Shown here one piece after another: positions 19,200 through 28,777 of a stretch of 64,000 nucleotides of DNA (its first letter is position 1; each line of letters starts with the position of its first letter). This DNA is from Paenibacillus sp. LHD-38 (GTDB taxonomy: Bacteria; Bacillota; Bacilli; Paenibacillales; Paenibacillaceae). The DNA is taken from positions 186,001 to 250,000 of the forward strand of contig NZ_JAVIFU010000003.1 of the NCBI RefSeq assembly GCF_031157315.1, read 5' to 3'. The position numbers were made by a program, and so were the translations under genes. The notes below the pieces were generated by a model. It saw only the letters and a list, made by a program, of their open reading frames with translations. It made no database searches and was not told the DNA's origin.

Positions 19200-19252
19200 A
19201 AAAAAAGCATCCTGACGCCGTTTGTAAGTTTACAATCGGCATCAGGATGCTT
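19200..19252 (-). terminator. Intrinsic terminator after the yes-like operon
   Basis: A 16-bp stem (AAGCATCCTGATGCCG pairing with CGGCGTCAGGATGCTT) around a loop of about 16 bases is followed by a T run on the minus strand. It separates the glycosyl hydrolase gene from the kinase gene. Confidence 0.85.
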
Positions 19253-19319
19253 TCCTGATCAAACATTTATTAGTGGAATTTTAACATAAATACAGGGGTT
19301 TAAACAATAAAATGTCTAA

Positions 19320-20357
19320 TTAAAATACACGTTTCTTGGAGTTAAGCAGTTCTGCCAGAAAAGCTAGCGCCAATCCCTGTCCCCAGCCTTGAACTCGTTT
19401 GTGAGCTACATCGCGGTATCCTTGCAGATCATTCATAACAGCGGTTCCGGCGGATACGTTCAGCACGGCGCCGTCGTCGGTAATTTGGCTTAAAATACCA
19501 TCGATAGACCGCTGAATGTATTTGTTATACAAAGAACCGAAGGCGAACAATCCTGTAGCGATTCCGGCTGAGCCCGATGTCTCATGGTAAGAAGTTTTAT
19601 CATCCAATACAGTATGCCACAGTCCATTGTCGTCCTGCAAACGGACAAGCGTGCTAAGCTGATCCCGCATGGAGCCTTCGATAATCATAAAGGATGGATG
19701 CTGAACCGCGATATGCGGCAAAGCTTTTGCCATAGTCAATGCAGCCCATGAGTTGCCGCGTGCCCAAAAGATGGAAGACATATGGTTTTGAGCAATGTTA
19801 TCCCAGCCATGGTAATACAGATTCGATACGGGGTCCTGGAGAAAATGCTCATGGCCATGATACTGCTTCAAACCATCCTCCAAATAATCCGCACGGTCAA
19901 GCAGATGGCCTATACGAACAAGGAAATAGCCTGCCATCATCATCGTGTCTACCCAAGCTTGCTCCGGAAAGTTGTAGGTTTCGGAATTTACCGTATGTTG
20001 AAAAATTCCATCCGCAAAACGTACAGCGTCATTTTTTAAGTATTCAGCCATTTGAATAGCCACATCTAAATAGTTTTGATTATCTGTTGCTTTATAAAGG
20101 GAAATGAGCGCATGTCCAATCGATACGCCGTTCACGGATAGCTTAGGAAGTCCATCCTCCAGCTTCTCATCAACCCACTCTTGCAAAAGTTGAATATAGC
20201 GTTTATTCCCAGTTGCTTCGTAAGCTTCTGCCACCCCGTAAAATGCTACGCCGCCTGGCCAATCCCAGCTAAAGTCCATTCTAAAAGTACGGTCTACTAC
20301 GCGATCAATGACTTCCCGAATATGATTTTCATCAAATTGAAGCTGAGGCATTTCCAT
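19320..20357 (-). CDS. yesR: Unsaturated rhamnogalacturonyl hydrolase, GH105 (YesR/YteR-like)
   Basis: A 345-residue cytoplasmic alpha6/alpha6-barrel enzyme of family GH88/GH105. It removes the unsaturated galacturonyl residue from rhamnogalacturonan oligosaccharides after lyase cleavage. The conserved segments WPGGVAFYGVAEAYEATG, AWVDTMMMAGYFL, IFWARGNSWAALTMAK and SYHETSGSAGIATGLF are present, including the Asp of the VDTMMM region and the RGN motif. There is no signal peptide. The gene follows the YesQ-type permease by about 29 nt and ends the operon. The position matches yesR of B. subtilis. Confidence 0.88.
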   Translation of the reverse strand: MEMPQLQFDENHIREVIDRVVDRTFRMDFSWDWPGGVAFYGVAEAYEATGNKRYIQLLQEWVDEKLEDGLPKLSVNGVSIGHALISLYKATDNQNYLDVAIQMAEYLKNDAVRFADGIFQHTVNSETYNFPEQAWVDTMMMAGYFLVRIGHLLDRADYLEDGLKQYHGHEHFLQDPVSNLYYHGWDNIAQNHMSSIFWARGNSWAALTMAKALPHIAVQHPSFMIIEGSMRDQLSTLVRLQDDNGLWHTVLDDKTSYHETSGSAGIATGLFAFGSLYNKYIQRSIDGILSQITDDGAVLNVSAGTAVMNDLQGYRDVAHKRVQGWGQGLALAFLAELLNSKKRVF

Positions 20358-20385
20358 CTTCCTCTCCCCTAATTCAAATGATTGA

Positions 20386-21222
20386 CTATTTCAAACCGCT
20401 TGTACTGATGCCTTCAACGATGTATTTCTGAAAAGCGAAGAAAATGGCAAGCACAGGAATCAAGCTTACGATCGACATCGCGAACATCGCGCCCCAGTTA
20501 GAGACGGTATCGCTGTCTAAGAACATTTTAAGACCCATGGATACCGGATATAAGCTTGGACGGTTCAAATAAAGGACCGGTCCGAGCAAATCCTCCCATC
20601 TCCAATAGAAGGAGAAAATAGAAGCAGTCGCCAATGCAGGAACGACCAACGGCAGGATGATCCGGAAAAACAAGCGGAATTTTCCGCAGCCATCGATGGT
20701 TGCCGCTTCATCAAGCTCATTTGGAATGGTCCGAATAAACTGAATTAACAAAAAGATGAAAAACGGAATTCCGAAATATTGCGGAATAACAATCGGCTTA
20801 ATCGAATTCAGCCAGTCAAGCTTAGCGAACAAAATATATTGCGGCACAAGCACGACATCATGCGGCAGCATGAGCGTTACCATCATAATGCCAAACCAGA
20901 AGGTTTTTCCCGTAAAGTTAAGTCTCGCGAATCCGAAAGCGATAAATGCCGAAGATAATACCGCTCCGATTGTTGATATAACAACGATTTCCAGCGAGTT
21001 CATAATGAAATTTCCGAAGGATTGACCTGCGATCCCAACCCAGCCTATCTTGTAGTTTTCCCAAATCCATGGCTGTGGAATGAGTGAATCTGCGGTTGCG
21101 AATATAAGGTTACTTTGCTTGAATGAACTCATTAGCAGCCATAAGACGGGATACACCATAACTAATGCGAGCGCTGCGACAAAGATGTGGTAAATCGGCC
21201 ACTTCAGTTTTTTTAAGATCAT
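20386..21222 (-). CDS. yesQ: Carbohydrate ABC transporter permease, MalG type (YesQ-like)
   Basis: A 278-residue inner-membrane permease with six predicted helices. The cytoplasmic EAA loop, here [23 protein letters not shown], contacts the ATPase. The C-terminus [12 protein letters not shown] is a typical MalG-family end. It pairs with the upstream YesP-type permease (2 nt gap). No ATPase gene is in the operon, so a multitask ATPase of the MsmX type encoded elsewhere is presumed. The likely cargo is a rhamnogalacturonan oligosaccharide, inferred from the neighbouring GH105. Confidence 0.87.
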   Translation of the reverse strand: MILKKLKWPIYHIFVAALALVMVYPVLWLLMSSFKQSNLIFATADSLIPQPWIWENYKIGWVGIAGQSFGNFIMNSLEIVVISTIGAVLSSAFIAFGFARLNFTGKTFWFGIMMVTLMLPHDVVLVPQYILFAKLDWLNSIKPIVIPQYFGIPFFIFLLIQFIRTIPNELDEAATIDGCGKFRLFFRIILPLVVPALATASIFSFYWRWEDLLGPVLYLNRPSLYPVSMGLKMFLDSDTVSNWGAMFAMSIVSLIPVLAIFFAFQKYIVEGISTSGLK

Positions 21223-21224
21223 GA

Positions 21225-22133
21225 TTAATGGCCACCTTTCGACTCATAATGAACCCATTTCTTAGAGGTATAGAACAGAATTCCTGTCAAAATGGCAATG
21301 ATAATTAGCATAACCCATGCCATAGCGGACGCGTAGCCCATATCGAAATAAACAAACGCCTGACGGAATAAATAAAGTGAGTAGAGCAGCGTACCGTCTA
21401 GCGGGCCGCCTTCCCCTTTGGAGATAATGTACGCTGGCACAAAGGTCATAAATGCGCCAATGGTCTGCATGATCGTATTAAACAAAATAATTGGACTTAA
21501 CATCGGTATCGTGATTTTGAAGAATCGAATAATGGGTCCCGCGCCGTCAACATTTGATGCTTCGTACAATTCTGGCGGTATGTTTTTGAGTCCTGCCAGG
21601 AAAATAAGCATCGAAGAACCAAATTGCCAAACTGACAAAGTAATAAGCATCCAAAGTGCCGCCGCCGGTTCCGCGAACCATCTTACGCTATCTAAACCGA
21701 GTGCATTCAGAAAGATGTTTATAACCCCTTCATCCCCGTAAAGGTTGCGCCACATTATGGATACTGCAACGCTGCCGCCGATAATGGAAGGAAGGTAATA
21801 AACCGTCCGATATAACCCGATTGCTTTCGAGGCTGTATTCAATATCATTGCAATAAATAGGGCAAAAGCCAGTCTAAGCGGAACACCGATAAATACGTAC
21901 AAGAACGTAACCTTAAGCGATGCCCAAAATTTCGAGTCATCCGTAAACATCGTCGAGTAATTCTCTAATCCAATAAAGGATGGTGTCGAGAGGAGATCAT
22001 AATCCGTAACAGAAAAATATAACGATGCAGCAGCCGGGATCAATGTGAATAATAGAAATCCAATAACAAATGGCCCAATAAAGGTGTAACCGATCAAGTT
22101 GTTTTTCAGTGATAGCGATTTCATCTTATCCAA
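21225..22133 (-). CDS. yesP: Carbohydrate ABC transporter permease, MalF type (YesP-like)
   Basis: A 302-residue membrane protein with about six helices, beginning [23 protein letters not shown] as in UgpA/LplB-type permeases. Its EAA loop reads [27 protein letters not shown]. It forms a heterodimer with the YesQ-type subunit encoded 2 nt downstream. It lies between the binding-protein and YesQ genes. A hairpin in the 93-base gap upstream may lower its expression relative to the binding protein. Confidence 0.87.
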   Translation of the reverse strand: MDKMKSLSLKNNLIGYTFIGPFVIGFLLFTLIPAAASLYFSVTDYDLLSTPSFIGLENYSTMFTDDSKFWASLKVTFLYVFIGVPLRLAFALFIAMILNTASKAIGLYRTVYYLPSIIGGSVAVSIMWRNLYGDEGVINIFLNALGLDSVRWFAEPAAALWMLITLSVWQFGSSMLIFLAGLKNIPPELYEASNVDGAGPIIRFFKITIPMLSPIILFNTIMQTIGAFMTFVPAYIISKGEGGPLDGTLLYSLYLFRQAFVYFDMGYASAMAWVMLIIIAILTGILFYTSKKWVHYESKGGH

Positions 22134-22181
22134 CTCCTATACGAAGTCTATCTATTCGATTCTTCTGTATTAAAGAAAACA

Positions 22182-22209
22182 CGATGGTCGATCTTCCGAC
22201 CAACCATCG
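22182..22209 (-). terminator. Intergenic hairpin between binding-protein and permease genes
   Basis: On the minus strand CGATGGT pairs with ACCATCG, with an alternative GGTCG/CGACC inner stem, followed by TGTTTTCTTT. Such partial terminators commonly let the binding protein be made in excess over the permeases. Confidence 0.5.
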
Positions 22210-22226
22210 CATCTGCTCAAACAATA

Positions 22227-23564
22227 TTACTTGTTTTTCTTAAGAATGGATGTTGCTTCGTCTCTGAACTTCTTAGCTGCTTCTTCTGGCTTAATTTTGT
22301 TGTAGTTCATTTGCTCAGCAAGGCTGGTCAATGATTTAAATACTTCAGCAGAACCGATCGGATCAGCTGGATCCATTGGGGAGCTGTTTGCTTCCGCCCA
22401 AGCAACGTAGTCATAAACTTGGATTTGAGCTTCCGTGGAAACGGCTTTCAAAGCTTCTTTAACTTTAGACGATACAGGAACACCGCGGTCGCCCAGGATC
22501 AATTTGTTTGCTTCGATATCATTTACGAAGAAGTTGATAAACTTAGCTGCTTCTTCTTTCACTTTCGAATTCTCAGACACGGAGAAGAACATACTTGGTT
22601 TCAAGAACAAACCTTTTTCCATGTTAGGACCAGCCATTGGAGCGATTGCAAGCGGACGGTTTGCAACTTGCTGCAAGCCTACATATTGGTTTGACCACTG
22701 CCATACGCCGATGCCTTGGTTAAGTACAAGGTGGCTGTCTTCCGCGCCTTTGATTTGCGCAAGCACGTCAGGTGATGGTACTACGCCGTCAATTACCAGC
22801 TTAGCTAGCATTCCGAAGAAATCTGTAAACATTTTGTCATCTTCATAACCAAGGCCGGTACCTTCTGCATTAAACAATGTTTTGCCTAATGTACGGAGGT
22901 AGTAGCCGAAAAATACTTCAGGACGCATGCCGTTATCGAAGTAAAGTCCAGCAGCTTTAGCTTTGCCAGCCATTTCTACGTAGTTATCCCAAGTGAAGTT
23001 TTCAGGGATGGAATCAATGCCTGCCTTTTTCAGAAGCGCCGGGTCATAGTTAAAGCCGAGTGCGTTAACGCCAAGGTTGATTCCGTAAAGGCCGTCGCCT
23101 AATTTACCGCCGTCGATTGCGTTTTGGCTGATGTCAGTAACATCGATTTGGTTGCCAATGAACGGTGTCAAATCAGCGAGTTGATTTCTGCCTGCATATT
23201 GCGAGTAGTTTTGCGTATCGATTTGGATAATATCAGGAAGCTCGTTTGCAGCCGCTTGAGGCGCTAACTTCTTCCAGTAATCATCGTAGTTCGCATATTC
23301 CATTTCAATCGTGACATGCGGGTTTTTCGCTTTGTACATTTCAATGACTTTCATCGTGTAATCATGTCGAGGCTGCCCGCCCCACCATGCGATCCGTAGA
23401 GTAACTGGTTTCGCTTCTGACGGCTCCTCTTTCACTTCATTGCTAGTCTTAGGTGTGTTAGTGGAGTTAGTTGCGTTACCATTGCCTGAATTTCCTCCGC
23501 AAGCGCTTACGAGAACCAATGCAACAGCCATGAGCATTAAAAGCATTTTCTTCGGTGCTTTCAT
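22227..23564 (-). CDS. yesO: Sugar ABC transporter substrate-binding lipoprotein (YesO-like)
   Basis: A 445-residue family 1 extracellular solute-binding protein. The signal peptide ends at the lipobox VSAC, so C22 is lipidated and the protein is tethered outside the membrane. A Gly/Asn/Thr-rich linker follows. The body begins VTLRIAWWGGQPRH and continues with typical family segments such as YANYDDYWKKLAPQAA. It captures the oligosaccharide for the two downstream permeases. The gene has its own predicted promoter after a terminator that ends the regulator gene, so it can be induced separately from yesMN. Confidence 0.88.
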   Translation of the reverse strand: MKAPKKMLLMLMAVALVLVSACGGNSGNGNATNSTNTPKTSNEVKEEPSEAKPVTLRIAWWGGQPRHDYTMKVIEMYKAKNPHVTIEMEYANYDDYWKKLAPQAAANELPDIIQIDTQNYSQYAGRNQLADLTPFIGNQIDVTDISQNAIDGGKLGDGLYGINLGVNALGFNYDPALLKKAGIDSIPENFTWDNYVEMAGKAKAAGLYFDNGMRPEVFFGYYLRTLGKTLFNAEGTGLGYEDDKMFTDFFGMLAKLVIDGVVPSPDVLAQIKGAEDSHLVLNQGIGVWQWSNQYVGLQQVANRPLAIAPMAGPNMEKGLFLKPSMFFSVSENSKVKEEAAKFINFFVNDIEANKLILGDRGVPVSSKVKEALKAVSTEAQIQVYDYVAWAEANSSPMDPADPIGSAEVFKSLTSLAEQMNYNKIKPEEAAKKFRDEATSILKKNK

Positions 23565-23609
23565 TGTGTTACGCCCCTTCCAAACTCTTTAATGTTGATT
23601 ACAAGCTTT

Positions 23610-23640
23610 ATTATAGGTCGATTGTCGAATTGTCGGAATT
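23610..23640 (-). promoter_or_regulatory. Predicted yesO promoter with tandem CGACAAT motif
   Basis: A perfect TATAAT -10 (23610-23615, minus strand) has no good -35. In its place are two directly repeated CGACAAT units 8 bases apart (23621-23627 and 23629-23635). A poor -35 covered by direct repeats fits activation by the AraC-type regulator encoded next door. This is inference. Confidence 0.45.
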
Positions 23641-23660
23641 AAAAAAACCGCTTTCTTTGT

Positions 23661-23692
23661 TAAAAAAACAGAGGTCGCCATTATGGCGACCT
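23661..23692 (-). terminator. Intrinsic terminator overlapping the end of the regulator gene
   Basis: AGGTCGCCA-TAA-TGGCGACCT forms a 9-bp stem whose loop is the TAA stop codon of the yesN-like gene. A T7 run follows on the minus strand. Confidence 0.85.
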
Positions 23693-25237
23693 TTTGAATT
23701 CGGATGGCGTAAATCCGGTATGCTTTTTGAAAACCTGGCTAAAGTATTGTGGATTATCACCGAACCCGAACTTTTCTGCCAGCTCAAAAACCTTTACGTC
23801 GCCGGTCTTTTCAATTTCCTCCATGGCCCGCTCCATTCTTAAACGCACGACATAGTTGGAAAATTTCTCGTTCGTTTCCTTCTTGAACAGCTTGCCTAAA
23901 TAATCAGCGTTCATATATAAAATTTCACTCGCTACCCAGTTGAGCGATAGCTCCGGGTTTGAGATCTGCTCATCGATGACATGGATCATCTTATTGATAA
24001 TGAGCGAATGTTTTTTGGAATGAGTTTGAAAATTGTTCATGCAAATTTGCTCGGCATTTTCGGTAACAAATTGCTCAATGGTTCTAAGCGTGTGAAATTG
24101 CTCGAAGCTGGCGATTTTTGTTAAATAATCATTTATCTCTTCCGGTTTTCCTTGCCGAACGATCGAAATATACAGCGGAATGACATATGATTTTGAGAGA
24201 TGCGTATCCATCCGGCTTTCCGCCAACTGAGCAAAATAGCTCTGAAGTTCCGTTTGGACGAATTCCCAGTCTCCCGATTTTACATGCATGCATAGCGGTT
24301 CTTCATCGTAAATGAACGGCTTCAGCACGCAGTCATCGCCTCGTTCAACATCATTTTGCGTAATGATGCTGCCTTCGCCTAAATAAAACTGGTAATTTAC
24401 GCACTCTAACGTTTCGCGGTACATTTTGCGGGCGTGGGTAATGGGACCGGCATCACTAACGGCTACCGTGGCATCAAGCTTGTAATAGGTCGAGAAGGTT
24501 TGCTTTATTTCAATCAGCTTTGTGAATAAAGCTTCTGTCCCGCTGCTCGCCTTAATCAACAGCAGTACATGCTTACCAATCGTAGTGCTAAGAAGAACAA
24601 TCGATTGGCCAATAACATCCTGCGCTATATTTTTGACTGCGAACATATGCTCGAACTCAAATTTCCCTTCGATTTGGAACAAAAGCAGCTGCACCCTATC
24701 ATTATCTACAGTTATATGAAACAAATTACCGTAGTCGTCCCAATCGCGCTGACCATACGTCTTGTTCGTCACAAGCTCCTTCAAAAATTGCTCCTTCGCG
24801 TGAGGCAGCACCTTTGACAGTTCCTTCTGAATATTGAGCATGAATTTTTCTTGCGATTGCTGTTCCTCAAGCTCTGAAATCACTTCTGTCAGCGCTTCTG
24901 TTATCGTGTTTTCATTACATGGTTTAAGTAAGTAGTGTTTAACCCCGAACTGCATGGCAGTTCTGGCATAATCAAATTCACTAAATCCGGATAATAAGAT
25001 GAAGGCAATGTGCGGAAATTTCTCATACACTTTCTCAACTAATTGCAAACCGTTCATTCCGGGCATTTTAATATCGGATATCACAATATCCGGCATATGG
25101 CTTTCAATAAAAGCCATCGCCTCGAGTCCATTGCGAGCCGTTCCTGCGAGCTCCGTATTAAAATCATTCCATTTAACCGTAAGCGATATTCCCTCAACTA
25201 TTATTCGTTCGTCATCTACCAGCAACACCTTATACAC
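23681..25237 (-). CDS. yesN: AraC-type response regulator (YesN-like)
   Basis: A 518-residue regulator. The receiver domain (about 1-120) has D8/D9, phosphoacceptor D55 in VISDIKMPG and K in YLLKPC. The central region (about 130-400) has no recognised domain. The C-terminal AraC DNA-binding domain carries two helix-turn-helix units: SLNWVASEILYMNADYLGKLFKKE, then VFELAEKFGFGDNPQYFSQVFKKHTGFTPSEFK. It starts at GTG and overlaps the kinase stop by 8 nt. It should activate the adjacent transport and hydrolase genes in response to the YesM-type kinase. Confidence 0.9.
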   Translation of the reverse strand: MYKVLLVDDERIIVEGISLTVKWNDFNTELAGTARNGLEAMAFIESHMPDIVISDIKMPGMNGLQLVEKVYEKFPHIAFILLSGFSEFDYARTAMQFGVKHYLLKPCNENTITEALTEVISELEEQQSQEKFMLNIQKELSKVLPHAKEQFLKELVTNKTYGQRDWDDYGNLFHITVDNDRVQLLLFQIEGKFEFEHMFAVKNIAQDVIGQSIVLLSTTIGKHVLLLIKASSGTEALFTKLIEIKQTFSTYYKLDATVAVSDAGPITHARKMYRETLECVNYQFYLGEGSIITQNDVERGDDCVLKPFIYDEEPLCMHVKSGDWEFVQTELQSYFAQLAESRMDTHLSKSYVIPLYISIVRQGKPEEINDYLTKIASFEQFHTLRTIEQFVTENAEQICMNNFQTHSKKHSLIINKMIHVIDEQISNPELSLNWVASEILYMNADYLGKLFKKETNEKFSNYVVRLRMERAMEEIEKTGDVKVFELAEKFGFGDNPQYFSQVFKKHTGFTPSEFKRSP

Positions 25238-26984
25238 GGGAATCCCTCATTTCATACGGAAGCATCAGCTTAACTCTCGTGCCCCCATTTGGTTCGCTTT
25301 CAACCTGTAGTCCGTAAGCGTCTCCATACAAAAGCTTTATGCGATCCTCAATGTTTTTCAATCCGAGTCCGGAGCCCTTCGTTTTTACTTCACCGCTTAG
25401 CAGCTGCGCAACAAATTGCTCCTCCATACCTGGCCCATTATCCTCGACCGTGATAAACAAAAGTTCATGTTCTGTATAAGAATGAATTTTTATCGTACAG
25501 GTGTCAATCATTTGTTCAAGTCCATAGTTGATTGCATTCTCGACAAGCGGCTGAAGCGAGAGCTTAGGAATACTGCAATGCAGCAGTATCTCAGGTACAT
25601 CTACATTAAAATCAAGGCGTTCCTCGAACCGATATTTTTGAATGGTCACATAATGATTGATGATGTCAAGCTCCTTGCTAAGCGGTATAAGCGGCTCCTT
25701 CAGATTAATAGAGGTTCTGAGCAGCGAGCCTAACGCTTCAACCATTTGAGAAATATGCGTTTGATTGCTTAGCTTCGCCGACCAATTGATGGATTCCAAG
25801 GTGTTATACAGGAAATGCGGGTTTATTTGTGCCTGAAGCGCCTTGAACTCCGTATCGCGAATCGTCAGCTGTTTTACATAGTTTTCATGGATGAGCTCAT
25901 TGATGCGTTCAACCATAATCCGGAAATTCCTGTGCATTTGCCCTGCTTCATCCATCGCAAGCGTTCGTTCATTCGGTTCATCGATATAAGAAAAATTGCC
26001 CAGCTGCACCCTTTTCATCTTTGCATTCAAACGTTCGATTGGTTCGGTTATTCCATTAGCGAACCCTACGGCAATCAATAGAATGACAATAAAAAGGATC
26101 GCAAAAATAATAATAATCGTATTTTTCACCTTTGCAACACGGTCAAAAATATCATCAAACGGAATCAGCGTATAATACGTCCAATCAGTATAGGTTGAGG
26201 CGATATAAGTTACAAAATATTGCTTCCCCTCATAGCGAATGACCTTATATCCCTCATTGCCGGATAAAGCCGCTAACGAATCAATCGGGAAAGCCGAAGC
26301 CTCCGGATATACCGCTTCATTATTTTTCATAATTATTAGCTGCGCATCGTTGCTGTTCAACCCTTTTGCTAAATCCCTAAACAGCTTGTCCATATCAATT
26401 CGAAGCGCTAATGTGCCAATGTAATCTAGATTCAACTGTTCAAACGAACGAACCTCACGCGCAGCAATTAAAGACTTGTCATTGCTGTAGGGGGCAATCC
26501 ATGTATTTCCCCCTTTATTCACGGCTGTTAATTGCTTATATACGTTCAAGCGGTCCTGGTACACGGTAACTGAATTGGCACCTACCGCGTACTCGTTGTC
26601 GTTTACGTCATAAAGCTGTGCAGAAAGAACATACTTATCCAGCGCGCCGATATTGACCATCCGCTCTCTAACCGTCAAACGCACAACATAGTTGTCATAA
26701 TCGGACAACCCGCTTTTAATTGATCTTAAATAATGTTGAATGGTTGAATCCGTTGTAAGCATGAATGTGAGCTTCTCCATCTTTTTCAGTTCATTCTCGA
26801 TGCTAATCGAAGATAAGCTCAGTGCCTTTGAAGACTGCTTGTATATTTCTTTATCATAAAAATCAAAGGCATATTGTTGAATAATGATAGCAAGCACGGC
26901 AACGACCACCATGATGACAGAAATAAGTACAAACATTTTATGCTTTATTCTCAGGTTCGTATAAAGCGCTTTCAAATTGGGCAC
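25230..26984 (-). CDS. yesM: Sensor histidine kinase, LytS/YesM family
   Basis: A 584-residue membrane kinase. Helix 1 is at about 15-38, an extracytoplasmic dCache-like sensor covers about 39-285, and helix 2 (about 287-310) is followed by HAMP. The His-kinase domain has H390 in INPHFLYNTLESINW, then LQPLVENAINYGLEQ and the ATP-binding DNGPGM and GSGLGLKNIEDRI. The start is GTG with AAGGAGG 9 nt upstream. It heads the yesMN pair, which precedes yesOPQR in the same orientation. By family precedent it senses the extracellular polysaccharide breakdown product. Confidence 0.9.
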   Translation of the reverse strand: MPNLKALYTNLRIKHKMFVLISVIMVVVAVLAIIIQQYAFDFYDKEIYKQSSKALSLSSISIENELKKMEKLTFMLTTDSTIQHYLRSIKSGLSDYDNYVVRLTVRERMVNIGALDKYVLSAQLYDVNDNEYAVGANSVTVYQDRLNVYKQLTAVNKGGNTWIAPYSNDKSLIAAREVRSFEQLNLDYIGTLALRIDMDKLFRDLAKGLNSNDAQLIIMKNNEAVYPEASAFPIDSLAALSGNEGYKVIRYEGKQYFVTYIASTYTDWTYYTLIPFDDIFDRVAKVKNTIIIIFAILFIVILLIAVGFANGITEPIERLNAKMKRVQLGNFSYIDEPNERTLAMDEAGQMHRNFRIMVERINELIHENYVKQLTIRDTEFKALQAQINPHFLYNTLESINWSAKLSNQTHISQMVEALGSLLRTSINLKEPLIPLSKELDIINHYVTIQKYRFEERLDFNVDVPEILLHCSIPKLSLQPLVENAINYGLEQMIDTCTIKIHSYTEHELLFITVEDNGPGMEEQFVAQLLSGEVKTKGSGLGLKNIEDRIKLLYGDAYGLQVESEPNGGTRVKLMLPYEMRDSRV

Positions 26985-27025
26985 TTAAAGCAGCCTCCTT
27001 CCAGCGGCATAAGATCCTTAAAAAA

Positions 27026-27133
27026 CAAGTGCAAACGGCTGCAGCCGTCCTTTAACGGCAAAAGCTCGTTTCGCGAAGATATATAAGCACATTTATAAGT
27101 TAAAACTTATAAATTCTTATCTATTCAAAAAAG
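27026..27133 (+). repeat. Dispersed palindrome-rich repeat, copy 2
   Basis: This is the second copy of the repeat at 5917-6030, in the same orientation. It contains the perfect palindrome ACGGCTGCAGCCGT, then GGCAAAAGCTCGTTTCGCG, GATATATAAGCACATTTATAAG and ACTTATAAATTC. It ends in an A6 run that serves as the T tract of the next terminator, as in copy 1. Confidence 0.8.
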
Positions 27134-27162
27134 AGCGCCCTGCCTTGAGGCGGGGGCGGCTC
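27127..27162 (-). terminator. Intrinsic terminator after the RlmM-like gene
   Basis: On the minus strand GAGCCGCCCCCGCC pairs with GGCAGGGCGCTC around a TCAA loop, followed by T6. The T tract is contributed by the end of the dispersed repeat. Confidence 0.75.
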
Positions 27163-27165
27163 ATC

Positions 27166-28182
27166 TTATTTTCTAATCAAATATAGCGTAATTTCTTCAC
27201 GGTTATGGAACAACTGCTTTGCTTTTTGAAGCACAAATTCCGTTGATAGCCTGGAAATGACATCTCTGATGGTTTGCAGCGGCTTCCGATGCATAAGCTT
27301 CACCGTGATGATGGCGGTCGCACCGCTCTTGAGCGCAGCTTCCAGGTCAAGCACCAGCTTGCACATGAGCATCGGACTCCAACTCATATCACAGACGAGC
27401 AGATCAAACGTACCAGCATTAAATTTCACTTCCGATGCATTGCGTTTTAAATACGTTAAGGTCGGATAAGCCATTAATGAAGGATGTAATTCTGCGGGAT
27501 CAATAGCGGTTACTCGTAATCCCCGCTCCAGCAGCAATGATGTCCAGCCGCCAGGCGCTGCTCCGACATCAAGTGCATTTTGATAGCTGGCATAATTCAG
27601 ACCAAATTCCCGCTCCGCTTCCAGCAGTTTGAATTTTGCCCGTGATACCTGCCCTTCCTCACGCTGAAAGCGAACTGCGCCGCCTGGCCAATCCGATAGC
27701 ATATCCGATGGCGCTCCGAAACCTGCATAAATCTGATTGGCCGCAGCGTATATCGCAATAATGATATCCGGCTGCTGTACGACAGGCTCTGCACCGATCT
27801 CTTCAAGCACCGCATCAAGCACTGCTTTCGTGTCAGCGGCAGAATAAACAAATTCAGATTTTGAGGTTCGTCTAATATGCACGGCCACTCGTTTATTTTC
27901 AAAGGACAGCACAGCGTTGCGAACCATATTCGATAATTCCTCAAGATCATTCGCGTTTCCTGTTATTTCAATCGTACGATCCACCGGCTGGATATGGCGT
28001 AAAAAGATCGGTTCTTGCTGATGGATAGCTTGCAGCGTCTCTTCCCGATTTTGCGGGCTGGACATTAAAAACACTTCACCTGCTGCAAGCTGCGTGAAGG
28101 CCACTCCTTCAAGGATTCTGCGAATTTCTTCCATTGCATAGGGTGAATAGGTTTGATTGGCCGTTCCGATCCATTGACTCAC
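27166..28182 (-). CDS. FtsJ/RlmM-like ribose 2'-O-methyltransferase
   Basis: A 338-residue SAM-dependent methyltransferase. The C-terminal Rossmann domain has the motif DVGAAPGGWTSLLLERG, then DLLVCDMSWSP and TAIITVKLMH, placing the K-D-K-(E) residues of the RrmJ/FtsJ fold. The N-terminal half (about 1-160) is a THUMP-like RNA-binding region, with FLRHIQPVDRTIEI and VAVHIRRTSKSEFVYSAAD. This layout is that of RlmM, which modifies 23S rRNA C2498 in E. coli; the exact target here is inferred. The start is GTG (AGAGGT upstream). It stands alone, followed by its own terminator. Confidence 0.85.
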   Translation of the reverse strand: MSQWIGTANQTYSPYAMEEIRRILEGVAFTQLAAGEVFLMSSPQNREETLQAIHQQEPIFLRHIQPVDRTIEITGNANDLEELSNMVRNAVLSFENKRVAVHIRRTSKSEFVYSAADTKAVLDAVLEEIGAEPVVQQPDIIIAIYAAANQIYAGFGAPSDMLSDWPGGAVRFQREEGQVSRAKFKLLEAEREFGLNYASYQNALDVGAAPGGWTSLLLERGLRVTAIDPAELHPSLMAYPTLTYLKRNASEVKFNAGTFDLLVCDMSWSPMLMCKLVLDLEAALKSGATAIITVKLMHRKPLQTIRDVISRLSTEFVLQKAKQLFHNREEITLYLIRK

Positions 28183-28447
28183 GTATGTTAGACCTCTTTC
28201 GTATATGAATTACTCTCGGTCCCTTGGAGGGATCTTTTCTCCCCTGCCCTCAAGGGAGTTATACACTCAAACCCTCAAGGGAGTAATACGCCCAAACCCG
28301 AACACTCGTGAGTATTACTTCCACTTCTCAAACCCTCGAGGGTGTTATATCCTTACCTCTGAAAACTTTTAAGTTTAATTTTTAATAGGACTAATTTTTA
28401 AAAAATAATAAATAAGTGAAGGGTTGTTTTTATATTACCTTTATTAA

Positions 28448-28606
28448 CTTTTCGAACCCGCCCAAACCCTCCCTTCCAAGGGAGGGCTCCAAGGACTGCG
28501 TCCTCTGGACACCTGCAATTGGAATAACGTAAGGGGAGCAGAGTACAATTGAGTGTATGTTTGCGTAGGATCGCTTTCGTCCCTGAGGGACACGCTTGCA
28601 TTGGGA
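28448..28606 (+). repeat. Left arm of a 160-bp imperfect inverted repeat
   Basis: It runs from CTTTTCGAACCCGCCCAAACC through CCCTCCCTTCCAAGGGAGGG to CACGCTTGCATTGGGA. Its reverse complement matches 29232-29391 at roughly 75-80%. The outer 80 bases are best conserved and include an internal perfect hairpin CCCTCCCTT/AAGGGAGGG. Confidence 0.75.
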
Positions 28607-28777
28607 GTGGAGCATTGGTTACTTTTAAGTGCGTGCGATTAGACAGCTAAAGTAGCAATAATGTTAGACTGTCTAGATAATCAAGCTACGTTTGTTACCG
28701 AGCTGATCCACCGCTTTTCTTTCGCATATCTTTCACAAATCCTTCACTGCATCAGCAAGCCGAACACCCTAAGCACA

